DNA from: Flavobacteriales bacterium
GTDB lineage: Bacteria > Bacteroidota > Bacteroidia > Flavobacteriales > Flavobacteriaceae
Direction of reading: 5' to 3'
DNA length: 42,822 nucleotides
NCBI GenBank assembly: GCA_027024205.1
Contig: JALVST010000049.1
Span: 1 to 42,822, forward strand
Of the stretch, positions 9,257 to 19,783 are shown in pieces; positions within the stretch are counted from its first letter, which is position 1, and each line of letters begins with the position of its first letter. The notes under the pieces are model-generated. The model saw only the letters and a list, made by a program, of their open reading frames with translations, was not told the DNA's origin and did not search any database. The position numbers were made by a program, and so were the translations under genes.

Positions 9257-10504
9257 ATGAAAATATTTCTCCGGTTATTTTTTGTTTTCATCATCACGGT
9301 TTCTTTTCAATCAAAAGCGCAAGATGGCTCTCCTTCGCCTTATTCATTTTTCGGATTGGGAGACACTTCATTTAACGGTACAACCGAAAATATTGCTATG
9401 GGGGGTATGCGTATTTATACCGATAGCATACATTATAATGTAAATAATCCGGCAGCTTTGACACAACTGAAATATGTCAATCTGAACATAGGTGTTTCTA
9501 ACAGGTTTATCAATATGAGTGATCAAAGCGATAGCCATTGGGCTTCGGCTCACAATATTTCATATTTCGGATTAGGATTACCCGTTGGAAAAAAAATCGG
9601 TATCGGGATAGGATTGGTACCGGTAAGTTCCGGAAATTACCAAATTTTTGAAAAAGATAATTTGGGTACTTATACCTATAAAGGTAGCGGCGGTAATTCC
9701 AGAACATTTTTGGCTTTGGCATACCGGCTAACCAGTAATTTATCCATAGGCGCCGAATATCAATATTATTTCGGATTTTTAGACCACGAAAATTATTGGA
9801 TTCCTAACGACCCTTATACATATACCAAAGAAAACAGCGATGTCAATTTTACCGGACACAGTTTTAAATTTTCAAGTATTTTCCGCTATAATTTAAAAAA
9901 CCGGCACTATTTTAATTTGTCAGCAACATACCAGACGGCATCGGATTTTAAGGCTCATTACCAAAGTTTTACCAGATTGATAACCTCAACACCAAACGGA
10001 AATGATATTGTGGAAGAATTGAACCGAGCAGACAAAGACGATATAATCCGGTTTCCGGCAAGTTTTAACGCCGGGATCGGCTATGGAAAACACAACAGTT
10101 GGTTTTTGGGCTTTGAGTATAACCGGAATATGATGCAAAATTTTAAAAATCCATTCTTTGACCCGGCATATATACAATATCAAAATGCAACAGCTTTTAG
10201 ATTGGGCGGTGTTTACACGCCTCAGTACAATTCAATTACAAAATATTGGAAACGAATAACTTACAGAGCCGGGGCCTATTATAAAAATACCGGTATGCTT
10301 ATCTATAATACACCGGTTACGGACTTTGGCATAACTTTTGGATTGAGTTTACCGGCTCTTAGAAGATTATCCAATTTGAATATTGGATTTGAACTGGGAC
10401 AACGCGGAAAAATTACCGGCAATTTGGTCAAAGAGCAATATATCAATTTACACATCGGCTTATCACTCAACGACCGCTGGTTTATCAAACGTAAAATCAA
10501 TTAA
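9257..10504 (+). CDS. Outer membrane beta-barrel protein (hypothetical, FadL-like appearance)
   Basis: Signal peptide ending SKAQ; SPYSFFGLGDTSFNGTTENIAMGG..., alternating amphipathic strands. Confidence 0.7.
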   Translation: MKIFLRLFFVFIITVSFQSKAQDGSPSPYSFFGLGDTSFNGTTENIAMGGMRIYTDSIHYNVNNPAALTQLKYVNLNIGVSNRFINMSDQSDSHWASAHNISYFGLGLPVGKKIGIGIGLVPVSSGNYQIFEKDNLGTYTYKGSGGNSRTFLALAYRLTSNLSIGAEYQYYFGFLDHENYWIPNDPYTYTKENSDVNFTGHSFKFSSIFRYNLKNRHYFNLSATYQTASDFKAHYQSFTRLITSTPNGNDIVEELNRADKDDIIRFPASFNAGIGYGKHNSWFLGFEYNRNMMQNFKNPFFDPAYIQYQNATAFRLGGVYTPQYNSITKYWKRITYRAGAYYKNTGMLIYNTPVTDFGITFGLSLPALRRLSNLNIGFELGQRGKITGNLVKEQYINLHIGLSLNDRWFIKRKIN

Positions 10505-10520
10505 ATAAAAAAAATATATT

Positions 10521-11906
10521 ATGAAAAGGATTTACACATTACTGGGAATTATTTTGTTCAATCCATTGACACTTCCGATTTATGCACAAGAAACAAACAA
10601 TTGTGATGTCACATTGAGTTTGGAACACGATTACATTATTTCAAGAAAATATGATGATGCTTTGAAGTATTGGAATCAACTGGTTAAAGATTGCCCGAAA
10701 CACAGTGAAGCAATCTATGCCGACGGTACAAAAATCTTTAAATACAAACTCAAAAAAGCCAAAGCGGCCAAAGATGAAGTAAAAGTCAAAGAATATGCCA
10801 ATAAATTAATAGACTTGTATGACAAATGGCTGGCTTATTTTCCCAACTCTAAAAATACCGCCAAAGTTTATCATGATAAAGGATTGGTCATGTTAAACAA
10901 CAAAATTGGAACGACCGGAGAATTATATAACGTGTTTAAAAAGGGCTATGATTTGGATAAAAGCAAATTTACCAATCCCAAAGCTATATACGGTTATTTT
11001 GATGCAGCAGTAAATTTATATAAAAACAAAAAATTGAGTTTTGAAGATTTGATCAATCACTACAACGACTTGACAGCTTCCATTGAAAAATTACGTGATA
11101 AATATACGCTCCAAATGGAAGAATTGCAAAAGAAAGAAGATGCCGGCGAATTAATGAAAAAAGAAGAAAAAAAACTCAAAGCTATCCGTAAAAATTTACC
11201 GGTTTACACTATTGTTGCCGATAATATGGATAAAATATTGGGCGAATTAGGTGATTGTAAACACTTGGTACCTTTATACAAACGTACTTTTCAAGATAAT
11301 AAAAATAATCCCGGTTGGTTACGTAAAGCGGCTTCCAATTTGAGTAAAAAAGATTGTTCCAATGCGCCTATTTTTGAAAAATTAGTCGTTCAATTGGATA
11401 AAATAGAACCATCTTATAATTCGGCTTACTATTTAGGTATCTTAAAAGAAAAGAAAGGTCAAATCAATTCGGCTATTAGCTACTATAAAAAAGCTATTAG
11501 TTTGGCAAACAAAGCTTATGATAAAGCTAAAATTTATTACAAGTTAGCCAAACTATCTAAAAGACGCGGACAAAAAGCTCAAGCACGCTCTTATGCTTTA
11601 AAAGCTTTGGAATACAAACCTTCAATGGGTGGTGCTTATTTACTCATCGCAAGTTTGTATGCCAGCAGTGCCAACAGCTGTGGAAATGATGAATTCAGTA
11701 AAAGAGCTACTTATTGGTTAGCCGCTTCTATGGCAGATCGCGCCGCAAAAGTGGACCCTGCTTTGTCAAAAACGGCTCGCAAAATGGCCGCAGCATACAG
11801 AGCCAAAGCCCCCAGCAAAACCGATATCTTTATGAAAGGTATGGCCGGTAAAAAAATACCGATGAAATGTTGGATAGGCGGTAGTGTGACCGTCCCAAAC
11901 AAATAA
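10521..11906 (+). CDS. Secreted tetratricopeptide-repeat protein
   Basis: Signal peptide; TPR-like helices including AYYLGILKEKKGQINSAISYYKKAISLANKAYDKAKIYYKLAKLSKRRGQ. Confidence 0.8.
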   Translation: MKRIYTLLGIILFNPLTLPIYAQETNNCDVTLSLEHDYIISRKYDDALKYWNQLVKDCPKHSEAIYADGTKIFKYKLKKAKAAKDEVKVKEYANKLIDLYDKWLAYFPNSKNTAKVYHDKGLVMLNNKIGTTGELYNVFKKGYDLDKSKFTNPKAIYGYFDAAVNLYKNKKLSFEDLINHYNDLTASIEKLRDKYTLQMEELQKKEDAGELMKKEEKKLKAIRKNLPVYTIVADNMDKILGELGDCKHLVPLYKRTFQDNKNNPGWLRKAASNLSKKDCSNAPIFEKLVVQLDKIEPSYNSAYYLGILKEKKGQINSAISYYKKAISLANKAYDKAKIYYKLAKLSKRRGQKAQARSYALKALEYKPSMGGAYLLIASLYASSANSCGNDEFSKRATYWLAASMADRAAKVDPALSKTARKMAAAYRAKAPSKTDIFMKGMAGKKIPMKCWIGGSVTVPNK

Positions 11907-11909
11907 AAA

Positions 11910-12476
11910 ATGTTTTCTCGGAAAAATATCATCAAAAGCATTGCGGTTATCAGCATGACCGCAGTGCTTTTTTCTTGTTCTAAAAAAGTAGAAGAAGTCA
12001 AACGCTTATACCGGGAAAACGAAACCATTCCTATTTCCGAAACCAAAAATTTTAAACTTACTTATACTTTATCCGGAGATAAAGTCATGATAATGACAGC
12101 ACCGCTCATGATTGATTATACCAATCAACAAAAATTGCCATATCAATATTTTCCGGATAAATTTAAAATTGTAATTATCAACCCGGGAGATAATGATAAA
12201 ACCGTGATAACCGCCGATAAAGCCTTTGTTTTTAAAAGTCCCGAACTGGCCGAACTTATCGGACATGTCCATATCAAAGGCGCCGACAATAGCAGTTTAG
12301 AAACCGGTCATCTGTACTGGGATGCCGTTAACAAACATATTTTCGGCGAAGAACAAACCACCATACGCCAAAACGACGAATTTATAACCGGTATTGGATT
12401 TGATAGCAGTCTTGATTTTAAAAATGTCCGTTTAAATAAAATTAACGGCGTCTTAAAAGTTCAAGATAGCCTTTAA
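11910..12476 (+). CDS. lptC: LptC-family LPS export lipoprotein
   Basis: Lipobox VLFSCSKK; DKTVITADKAFVFKSPELAELIGHVHIKGADNSSLETGHLYWDAVNKHIFGE; context with coaX/OMP/TPR. Confidence 0.8.
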   Translation: MFSRKNIIKSIAVISMTAVLFSCSKKVEEVKRLYRENETIPISETKNFKLTYTLSGDKVMIMTAPLMIDYTNQQKLPYQYFPDKFKIVIINPGDNDKTVITADKAFVFKSPELAELIGHVHIKGADNSSLETGHLYWDAVNKHIFGEEQTTIRQNDEFITGIGFDSSLDFKNVRLNKINGVLKVQDSL

Positions 12477-12570
12477 GATAGAAAATGAACACTACTAAAA
12501 GTTACTGTTAATTTAAAAATATAAAATTTAAACGAATGAACATAATTTCATAATATTGAAACAATAAACT

Positions 12571-13143
12571 ATGAAGCACAAAGCAAACTTTCAATTGGCA
12601 CATTTCTTCATTTCCATATTTTATTTTATAATCATTTTATCCGTTTTTTTTGCTTGCAAATCCGGTGAAATCATCCCGCAAAAAATAACCGAAAAGCAAC
12701 AACAATCCGAATCGGACAATTACTTTATTCAAGAAAAAATAAGCATTATCCCCAATCAAACTTTGTCCGTTGAAAAAAACGAATGGGGACAAAATTACTT
12801 GAAAACTTTACCGGGCCATCATATTATTATCAAATATTCGTATATTCAAATTCCGAAAGATACCGGCTTACAAGATGCCCGTTATACAGAAAACGTTTGG
12901 GTCGAAATACATGATAAATCGTTGAAAAACAACGATTTTGATAGTATATATTTTAAAAAAAATCCATTGTATGTACAAATTTACGGCTTTAGAAATGCCC
13001 AACTTATTCCCGTTTCAAATGCTGAAATGCATCTCAAACTGTTAGACAAACAAACCTTACAAATTATAATAGATATGCATAGCACAAATATGCTTATTCG
13101 TCAAAAAAACATTAAACAAACCGTAAAATTCGAATCAAAATGA
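12571..13143 (+). CDS. Hypothetical lipoprotein
   Basis: Hydrophobic N-terminus with lipobox VFFACKSG; overlaps the start of the next gene by 4 nt. Confidence 0.65.
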   Translation: MKHKANFQLAHFFISIFYFIIILSVFFACKSGEIIPQKITEKQQQSESDNYFIQEKISIIPNQTLSVEKNEWGQNYLKTLPGHHIIIKYSYIQIPKDTGLQDARYTENVWVEIHDKSLKNNDFDSIYFKKNPLYVQIYGFRNAQLIPVSNAEMHLKLLDKQTLQIIIDMHSTNMLIRQKNIKQTVKFESK

Positions 13144-13997
13144 AATATTTTTTCAGTTTACTATCTGTCATCATCAGCTTAAATATACAAGCACAAAAAA
13201 AACAAGCCTATCAAATTTTTACTGGTAGCGGCCATAAAACTTCCTACAAAAAACTTCTTAAAGCCGCCAGAAATGCCGACTTGGTTTTTTTTGGCGAGGA
13301 ACACGATAATCCCGTAGCTCATTGGTTTGAATTGGAATTAGCTAAAGACTTATACAAAAGTACCGGAAAAAATTTAGTGTTAGGCGCCGAAATGATGGAA
13401 ACAGACAATCAAAAACAAGTCAATGAGTATTTAAATGATTCACTCAATTATAAAAAATTTAAAAAAGAAGCCCGGCTTTGGCCCAATTTTAAAACCGATT
13501 ACAAACCTTTGATGGATTTTGCCAAAAAACACCAATTACGTTTTATTGCAACCAACGTACCACGACGTTACGCCTCAAAAGTTTATCACGGTGGTTTTAA
13601 AGCTGTCGATACTTTGCCCCGGAAAGACAAACAATGGATAGCTCCTTTACCCATAAAATATGACCCTGAATTGTCACAATACAAAAAAATGCTTGATATG
13701 ATGAAAGGCCACGGCGGCGAGAATTTACCGAAAGCCCAAGCCCTTAAAGATGCTACAATGGCCTACAATATTTTAAAAAATTATAAAAAAGGCGAATTAT
13801 TTTTACATTTCAACGGAAGTTTTCATTCCAATTACAAACAAGGAATCGTTTGGCACATAAAACAACAACAACCGGATTTAAAAATCGTCACTATCGACGT
13901 GGAAACGCAAGAAAGCTTGAAAAAACTGGATAAAAAACATCGTAATAAAGCGGATTTCGTTATTGTCGTCAATAGTAATTTTCCGCGATCTTACTAA
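13140..13997 (+). CDS. ChaN-family (haem-binding uptake, Tiki superfamily) protein
   Basis: DLVFFGEEHDNPVAHWFELELAKDLY, LGAEMMETDNQKQVNEYL, FLHFNGSFHSNYKQGIVWHI. Confidence 0.85.
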   Translation: MKYFFSLLSVIISLNIQAQKKQAYQIFTGSGHKTSYKKLLKAARNADLVFFGEEHDNPVAHWFELELAKDLYKSTGKNLVLGAEMMETDNQKQVNEYLNDSLNYKKFKKEARLWPNFKTDYKPLMDFAKKHQLRFIATNVPRRYASKVYHGGFKAVDTLPRKDKQWIAPLPIKYDPELSQYKKMLDMMKGHGGENLPKAQALKDATMAYNILKNYKKGELFLHFNGSFHSNYKQGIVWHIKQQQPDLKIVTIDVETQESLKKLDKKHRNKADFVIVVNSNFPRSY

Positions 13998-14153
13998 TCC
14001 GGATACTAATTATTAATAAGTAAATAAATATTTGAAAATTAAGTGTTTAAAATGAAAACAACTTTGGCGGGTGGCTCGAAGTAACATTAATACTTTTTTA
14101 ATAAAATAACTGCTTAACTCCAGATACTTATATACAAAAGAAAGAAAAAAAAA

Positions 14154-14657
14154 ATGATGTCTGATACCAATAACAAAATACTAATCTACACCGACGGTTC
14201 GGCTCTCGGCAATCCCGGGCCGGGTGGATATGGTATTATTATAAAAACTCACGACGGCAAACTAAAAAAAACTTTTTCAAAAGGTTTTAAATTAACCACA
14301 AATAACCGGATGGAATTAATGGCCATCATAGATGCGCTTAAAAAAATAAAAGACAAAAAACTACCGGTCGAGATTTACTCGGATGCCAAATACGTCGTCG
14401 ATGCTATTAAACAGGGATGGATCAATAAATGGCGTGCCAATCGTTTTGCTAAAACTAAAAATCCCGATTTATGGCTTGAATTTTTAAAAGCTTCCGATGG
14501 TATCGATTACAAAATCTTTTGGGTCAAAGGGCATAATAATCATGCCGAAAATGAAGAATGTGACCGTTTGGCAGTTAAAGCCGCTAAAAATAATCCGGAA
14601 AATATTGATACCGGTTACCAACAATCAATTAATGGTAAAGGAGATACCTTATTTTAA
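14154..14657 (+). CDS. rnhA: Ribonuclease HI
   Basis: IYTDGSALGNPGPGGYG, NNRMELMAIIDAL, IYSDAKYVVDAI, WVKGHNNHAENEECDRLA. Confidence 0.95.
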   Translation: MMSDTNNKILIYTDGSALGNPGPGGYGIIIKTHDGKLKKTFSKGFKLTTNNRMELMAIIDALKKIKDKKLPVEIYSDAKYVVDAIKQGWINKWRANRFAKTKNPDLWLEFLKASDGIDYKIFWVKGHNNHAENEECDRLAVKAAKNNPENIDTGYQQSINGKGDTLF

Positions 14658-15316
14658 AAAAAATCTGGTGTTGTGAAAAAAACTACCCGAAAAAAGTGGG
14701 TTCATACACACAAATACAAACAAACCTTATCTGACTAAAAACTTGTAAAAACCGCATTTTTGACGGTTATCACCTTAATCAAATAAGCATTCGTAAGTAA
14801 TTTATAAACCGGTATTTTAACTTTAATTAGCGTTTATATAATTTTTTATTAAATTAACATTTTTTAAAGCAATTGTTAATAACTACTATAAAATATAATA
14901 TTTTCAAGCTACCCGAATGTTAATAAATTATTTAAAAATTTTCTTTAAAATTTTTGGCTGTTTAAATTCAGTTTCATATTAAACAAATAAGCGAATTTTC
15001 CAAATTTATTTTTACTTTTTTATTAACACTCAACAGACATTTTATTGATAATTTTAATAAAGTATATCTTTCTGAAAATTAATAAAATACCATTAATAAT
15101 AATCCAAATACACAAAAGAAACAACCAATATATATCATCATATTTTTTTATTTTAAAGCAAAGATAAATTATATTATAAAGTTTGTTAAAAAAAATCCTC
15201 TGTTCCTCAATTCCCCAAATTTAATGACGTAATTGTTGTATTAAACGATATACATTCATCAGAAAAGGAGATATTCATAGAAACTAATAAAATCATCAAT
15301 TCATCAATATAAACCT

Positions 15317-15324
15317 TATCTTTG
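15317..15324 (+). promoter_or_regulatory. -7 promoter element TATCTTTG upstream of rnr
   Basis: Exact TAnnTTTG, ~22 nt before the rnr ATG. Confidence 0.6.
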
Positions 15325-15346
15325 CAAAATAAATTTACTACCAATA

Positions 15347-17545
15347 ATGGAAAAACATAAAAATTCTTTACTGATAAAAATTTTACAAATTCTCGGAAGC
15401 TACCCCAATAAATCTTTTAATTATAAACAAATTGCGGCTAAATTGGAATTTAATTCCGAAGAACTTCGAAAACAGATTCAAAAAGACTTACAAACACTTG
15501 AAAGACAGAAAAAAATTAAACAAACATCACGTGGAAAATTTAAAATCGTTCAAAAAACACTTTATATAGGGGTTATTGATATATTAAATTCCGGTAATGG
15601 ATTTGCCATTGTTGACGAACTTGAAAATGACATTTATATACCGAATCACAGGTTAAATAAAGCTTTACATGGTGATATGGTCGAAGTCGAAATCATTAAA
15701 CGGAAGCGAAATAAAAAATTTGAAGGAGAAGTTATTCGTATATTGGAACGAGCCAAAACTCATTTTACCGGTATTGTAAAAATGTTTAGAAATTATGCTT
15801 TTATAGATCCGGATGACATTAAAATGTATAAAGAAATTTTTGTTAGTAAAGATAATTTGAATGGTGCCAAAGACGGCGAAAAAGTGGTAGTGGAAATTTT
15901 TGATTGGCCTGAAAAAGTCGGTAGTCCTATTGGAAAAGTTATAAAAGTTTTAGGACAACCCGGTGACCATGAAGTAGAGATACACGCCATTTTGGGCGAA
16001 TACGATTTACCTTACGAATTTGACCCCGAAGTACAAGCTTTTGCAGACAATTTACCCAAGAAAATAACGTCAAAAGATATTAAAAAACGCCGGGATATGC
16101 GTCATATTACGACTTTTACCATCGACCCGGTAGATGCCAAAGATTTTGATGATGCTTTGTCAATCCGTAAACTTGATAACGGCCGGTACGAGATAGGCAT
16201 TCACATAGCCGATGTATCTCATTACGTAAAACCCGGAACTATTTTGGATAAAGAAGCTTTTAGCCGGGCTACTTCTGTATATTTGGTAGACAGGGTAGTA
16301 CCTATGTTACCTGAAGTATTATCAAACGAATTGTGTTCGTTGCGGCCATACGAAGATAAATTAACCTTTTCCGCCGTATTTGAAATGGACGAAACCGGTA
16401 AAGTTTACAAAGAATGGTATGGTAGAACCGTTACACATTCCGACAGGCGGTTTACCTACGAAGAAGCACAGGAAATCATTGAAGGAGCAAACGGTGAATT
16501 TAAAGATGACATTTTATTGCTCGATAAAATTGCCAAAAGATTACGGGAACAACGCTTTAAAAACGGTGCTATAAGTTTTGAACGTACAGAAGTGCGTTTT
16601 AAAGTAGATGATAAGGGTAATCCTGTTGAAGTGTATTTTAAGGAAGGCAAGGATTCTAACAAATTGATAGAGGAATTTATGTTGTTAGCAAATAGAAAAG
16701 TAGCTGAATTTGTTACAAAAAGATTACCGCCAAAAAATAAAACTTTTGTATATCGCGTTCATGACGACCCGGCGCCCGAAAAATTGCAGAATTTGAATGC
16801 TATTGTTCAAAAATTCGGTTATAAATTGAATTTAAAATCACGCAAATCCATTATAAAGTCCATTAACAAACTCTTACAAGATATTCAAGACAAACCCGAA
16901 AAAAATATGATTGAAACCTTGACCATACGTAGTATGAGCAAGGCAATTTATACCACGGAAAATCGCGGACATTACGGATTAGCCTTTGATTATTATACGC
17001 ATTTTACCTCGCCAATTCGCCGGTATCCCGATGTGATGGTACATCGTTTATTGCAAAATTATTTGAATAGAAAACAATCGCCTGATAAAGATGAATACGA
17101 GAAAAAATGTGTTCACAGTACCAATATGGAAATTCAAGCTACCAGTGCCGAACGGGATTCAATCAAATATATGCAAACCAAATATATTGAACATTATAAA
17201 GATGTACCGTTTGAAGGGGTAATTACCGGTGTCACCGAATGGGGTATATATGTGGAACTGACTGCCAATAAAGTGGAAGGATTGGTAAGACGTACCGAAA
17301 TGCGTGATGATTATTACTATTATGATGAAGATGAATATGCGATGATAGGCGAAATCACAGGCAAAAAATACCAGCTCGGTGATATGGTTACCGTGAAAGT
17401 CAAGAGTACCAATCCCGAAAAAAAACAAATTGATTTTGAAATGATTTATGATTCTGTTGAAGATTTGAAGAATATCAATATGAAAAATAATACCGTTTCA
17501 AAACTACCCAAACCGAAACGGAATTTTAGAAACAAAAAGAAGTAA
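15347..17545 (+). CDS. rnr: Ribonuclease R
   Basis: RNB domain FTIDPVDAKDFDDALSIRKL, IGIHIADVSHYV, HFTSPIRRYPDVMVHRLL; C-terminal S1 domain. Confidence 0.97.
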   Translation: MEKHKNSLLIKILQILGSYPNKSFNYKQIAAKLEFNSEELRKQIQKDLQTLERQKKIKQTSRGKFKIVQKTLYIGVIDILNSGNGFAIVDELENDIYIPNHRLNKALHGDMVEVEIIKRKRNKKFEGEVIRILERAKTHFTGIVKMFRNYAFIDPDDIKMYKEIFVSKDNLNGAKDGEKVVVEIFDWPEKVGSPIGKVIKVLGQPGDHEVEIHAILGEYDLPYEFDPEVQAFADNLPKKITSKDIKKRRDMRHITTFTIDPVDAKDFDDALSIRKLDNGRYEIGIHIADVSHYVKPGTILDKEAFSRATSVYLVDRVVPMLPEVLSNELCSLRPYEDKLTFSAVFEMDETGKVYKEWYGRTVTHSDRRFTYEEAQEIIEGANGEFKDDILLLDKIAKRLREQRFKNGAISFERTEVRFKVDDKGNPVEVYFKEGKDSNKLIEEFMLLANRKVAEFVTKRLPPKNKTFVYRVHDDPAPEKLQNLNAIVQKFGYKLNLKSRKSIIKSINKLLQDIQDKPEKNMIETLTIRSMSKAIYTTENRGHYGLAFDYYTHFTSPIRRYPDVMVHRLLQNYLNRKQSPDKDEYEKKCVHSTNMEIQATSAERDSIKYMQTKYIEHYKDVPFEGVITGVTEWGIYVELTANKVEGLVRRTEMRDDYYYYDEDEYAMIGEITGKKYQLGDMVTVKVKSTNPEKKQIDFEMIYDSVEDLKNINMKNNTVSKLPKPKRNFRNKKK

Positions 17546-17749
17546 AAAAAAGTTTTTTAGTAGCAATCTAATATCATTTCTATAGAGCTTTACGACTGAA
17601 GGAAGTAAAGCTATAAGAAATCTATATAAATATGAACAATCAAAATAGATTCTTTCCGGACAAACGTCTGGACAAGCTATCGCTCGTGCCACACTATGTC
17701 GGAATGAAAATCATTATTAAGCAAATTTCATCAATTACTTCATACGCTA

Positions 17750-18587
17750 GTGTCATGTCAATTATAACATGACGTAATATTTATTAAATTTGAAGCCATA
17801 ATTATTAAATCATATTCATTAAGGCAATATTTTATAAAATTGAGTTATCAAAGCAGGAGCGTGAAAAGCTTTTAGGTATTATCAAAAAAGGCAAACACAA
17901 ATCGATAACATATAGAAATGCCTATGTTTTATTAAATGCAGACGCGGGAAAATATTCAGAAAAAATTACTAATTCTGAAATCAGCAAAATTTTAAAAATC
18001 AGTATGCAAACAATTGATTGAATAAAGAAAAGATATGTAGAAGAAGGTTTAGAAGCTTGTTTACACAGAAAAGCAAGTAATCGTATTTACAAAAGAAAAG
18101 TTGATGGTGATGTAGAAGCAAAACTAATATCATTGGCATGTAGTGAACCGCCAGAGGGATTTGTCAAAAGGTCATTAAGATTGTTATCAGACAAAATGGT
18201 TGAATTGCATTATGTGGAAAGTATATCACATGAAACTGTTCGTTCCGTTTTAAAAAAACGAATTAAAGCCCTGGAAATTTAAAAGTTGGGTTATACCGCC
18301 TAGTTAAAACGCTGATTTTGTTGCAAATATGGAAAAATTGTCAGATGTATATAAAAGACATTACAATAAAGACTTTCCTGTAATTTGCATGGATGAATCA
18401 CCTAAACAATTGATTGGTAAAACAAGAAGTATATATAACACAAAGGATGGAAGTAAGTTGAGATATTTATGAATATGTTCGGAAAGGAATGTGTAATATA
18501 TTTATAGCAAATGAACCCCTTGCAGCAAAAAGAATCGCTGATAAAATTAAAGCGTCTTTATTCGATAATTAATGATTGACATGACAC
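17750..18587. mobile_element. Decayed IS630-type element (838 bp) with TIRs and flanking TA
   Basis: Ends GTGTCATGTCAAT...ATTGACATGACAC, flanked by TA at 17748-17749 and 18588-18589; internal transposase remnant. Confidence 0.85.
17834..18579 (+). pseudogene. IS630-family transposase pseudogene
   Basis: Start ATA instead of ATG (ata aaa att gag tta = IKIELSKQEREKLLG). In-frame TGA in TID*IKKRYVEEGLEACLHRK, then frameshift to NADFVANMEKLSDVYKRHYNKDFPVICMDESPKQLIGKTR, then YEYVRKGMCNIFIANEPLA joined to IKLKRLYSIIND (internal deletion). Confidence 0.85.
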
Positions 18588-18699
18588 TAGGCCTTTAATA
18601 TTTTATTGATATGATAGGTTTCCAGAATCCGGTAGGTCTTTTAAATTGTTAAAAATCAATTATTCATTAAGGTTATTTCGGTACATTCTTCAAAGCACT

Positions 18700-18797
18700 T
18701 GTCATTTCGACGGAAGGAGGAGAAACGACGACTGACGAGAAATCTTATTAAAATACATTCCTCATCATTCCTTGCGGTCATTCTGTTAGGAATGACA
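18700..18797. repeat. Imperfect palindromic intergenic element with TGTCATTTCGA / GGAATGACA ends
   Basis: Begins tgtcatttcga and ends aggaatgaca; related element at 39770-39893. Confidence 0.5.
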
Positions 18798-18885
18798 AAA
18801 AATATGTGATAAATTACAATTCTTAATTCATACGCACTTTCAACTCAGCTTACAGGCTTGTCGAAGTATAACTTTTAACCTTCGA

Positions 18886-19329
18886 CTAATATATCATTCT
18901 GAAATGCGGCAATCCATCCTCCAAATACTCTTCACCGGTTGCTTTAAATCCTAAAGCGTTATAAAATTTTAACAAATAAGTCTGTGCACTGATTTCAATG
19001 TTTTTTTCTTGTAAAGTTCCGGTTGTAAAATTAATAGCTTTTTGCATCAATGTTTTGCCCAGTTTTAATCTTCTGAAATCCGGGTTTACCACTACTCTAC
19101 CGATACTCGCGTGCTTAAAGTAGTCACCGGCTTTAAATATGCGTGCATAAGCGATGATTTGTCCGTCTTTTTCAAGGAACAAATGAAAAGCTTTGTCATC
19201 TTTGTCGTCGGCATCTAGATATACGCAATTTTGCTCCACAACAAAGACTTTATTTCTCAATCTTAGTATTTGATATAATTCTCTGGTTGTTAGTTCGTCA
19301 AATCGCTTTATATGCCATTTTTCGTTCAT
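18886..19329 (-). CDS. GNAT family N-acetyltransferase, ElaA-like
   Basis: LRNKVFVVEQNCVYLDADDKDDKAFHLFLEKDGQIIAYARIF...IGRVVVNPDFRRLKLGKTLMQKAI. Confidence 0.88.
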   Translation of the reverse strand: MNEKWHIKRFDELTTRELYQILRLRNKVFVVEQNCVYLDADDKDDKAFHLFLEKDGQIIAYARIFKAGDYFKHASIGRVVVNPDFRRLKLGKTLMQKAINFTTGTLQEKNIEISAQTYLLKFYNALGFKATGEEYLEDGLPHFRMIY

Positions 19330-19720
19330 GATAATTTTTTTGTAAACTTACAAAAACAAATTAGAAGTCAGAACCCTGAGTGTCCCGACGCATGTCGGGA
19401 TGTACCGAAGCCCCGCTTTCCACTAAAAGAATATTCGTCATTAGTGGCTATAAAAAACAACAATGCTTTCAAATTCCGGTGCTTCGGTACAGTTTTTATA
19501 GTTCCTCGCAAAGCCACTCAGCTACCTTGTTCATCAATTCTTCAAATTAAAACATAAAAACATTGTATGAACCACAAAGCAATCATCAAAAAACACCATT
19601 TACTATGAAGTTGAAAAAATTTCTCACTCCTCAAATTTATTAGCAGAAACACATTTTGAAGCAGCTAATAATCATCAAAGAACAAAGTTTTTTATGAAAT
19701 GGAAAAATACTCATTTCCTC

Positions 19721-19758
19721 AAAAAAAACCGACACCACATAAGTAGCATCGGTTTTTT
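19721..19758 (-). terminator. Hairpin terminator downstream of the YfdX gene
   Basis: aaaaaaaaccgacaccac...gtagcatcggtttttt, immediately past the stop at 19784 (minus strand). Confidence 0.55.
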
Positions 19759-19783
19759 ACAAATCAAATTATCAGCATAATAA

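Noticed and set aside
19312-19557. 81-aa plus-strand ORF
   Set aside because: Runs through REP-like repeats and the 5' end of the acetyltransferase; no plausible protein signature.
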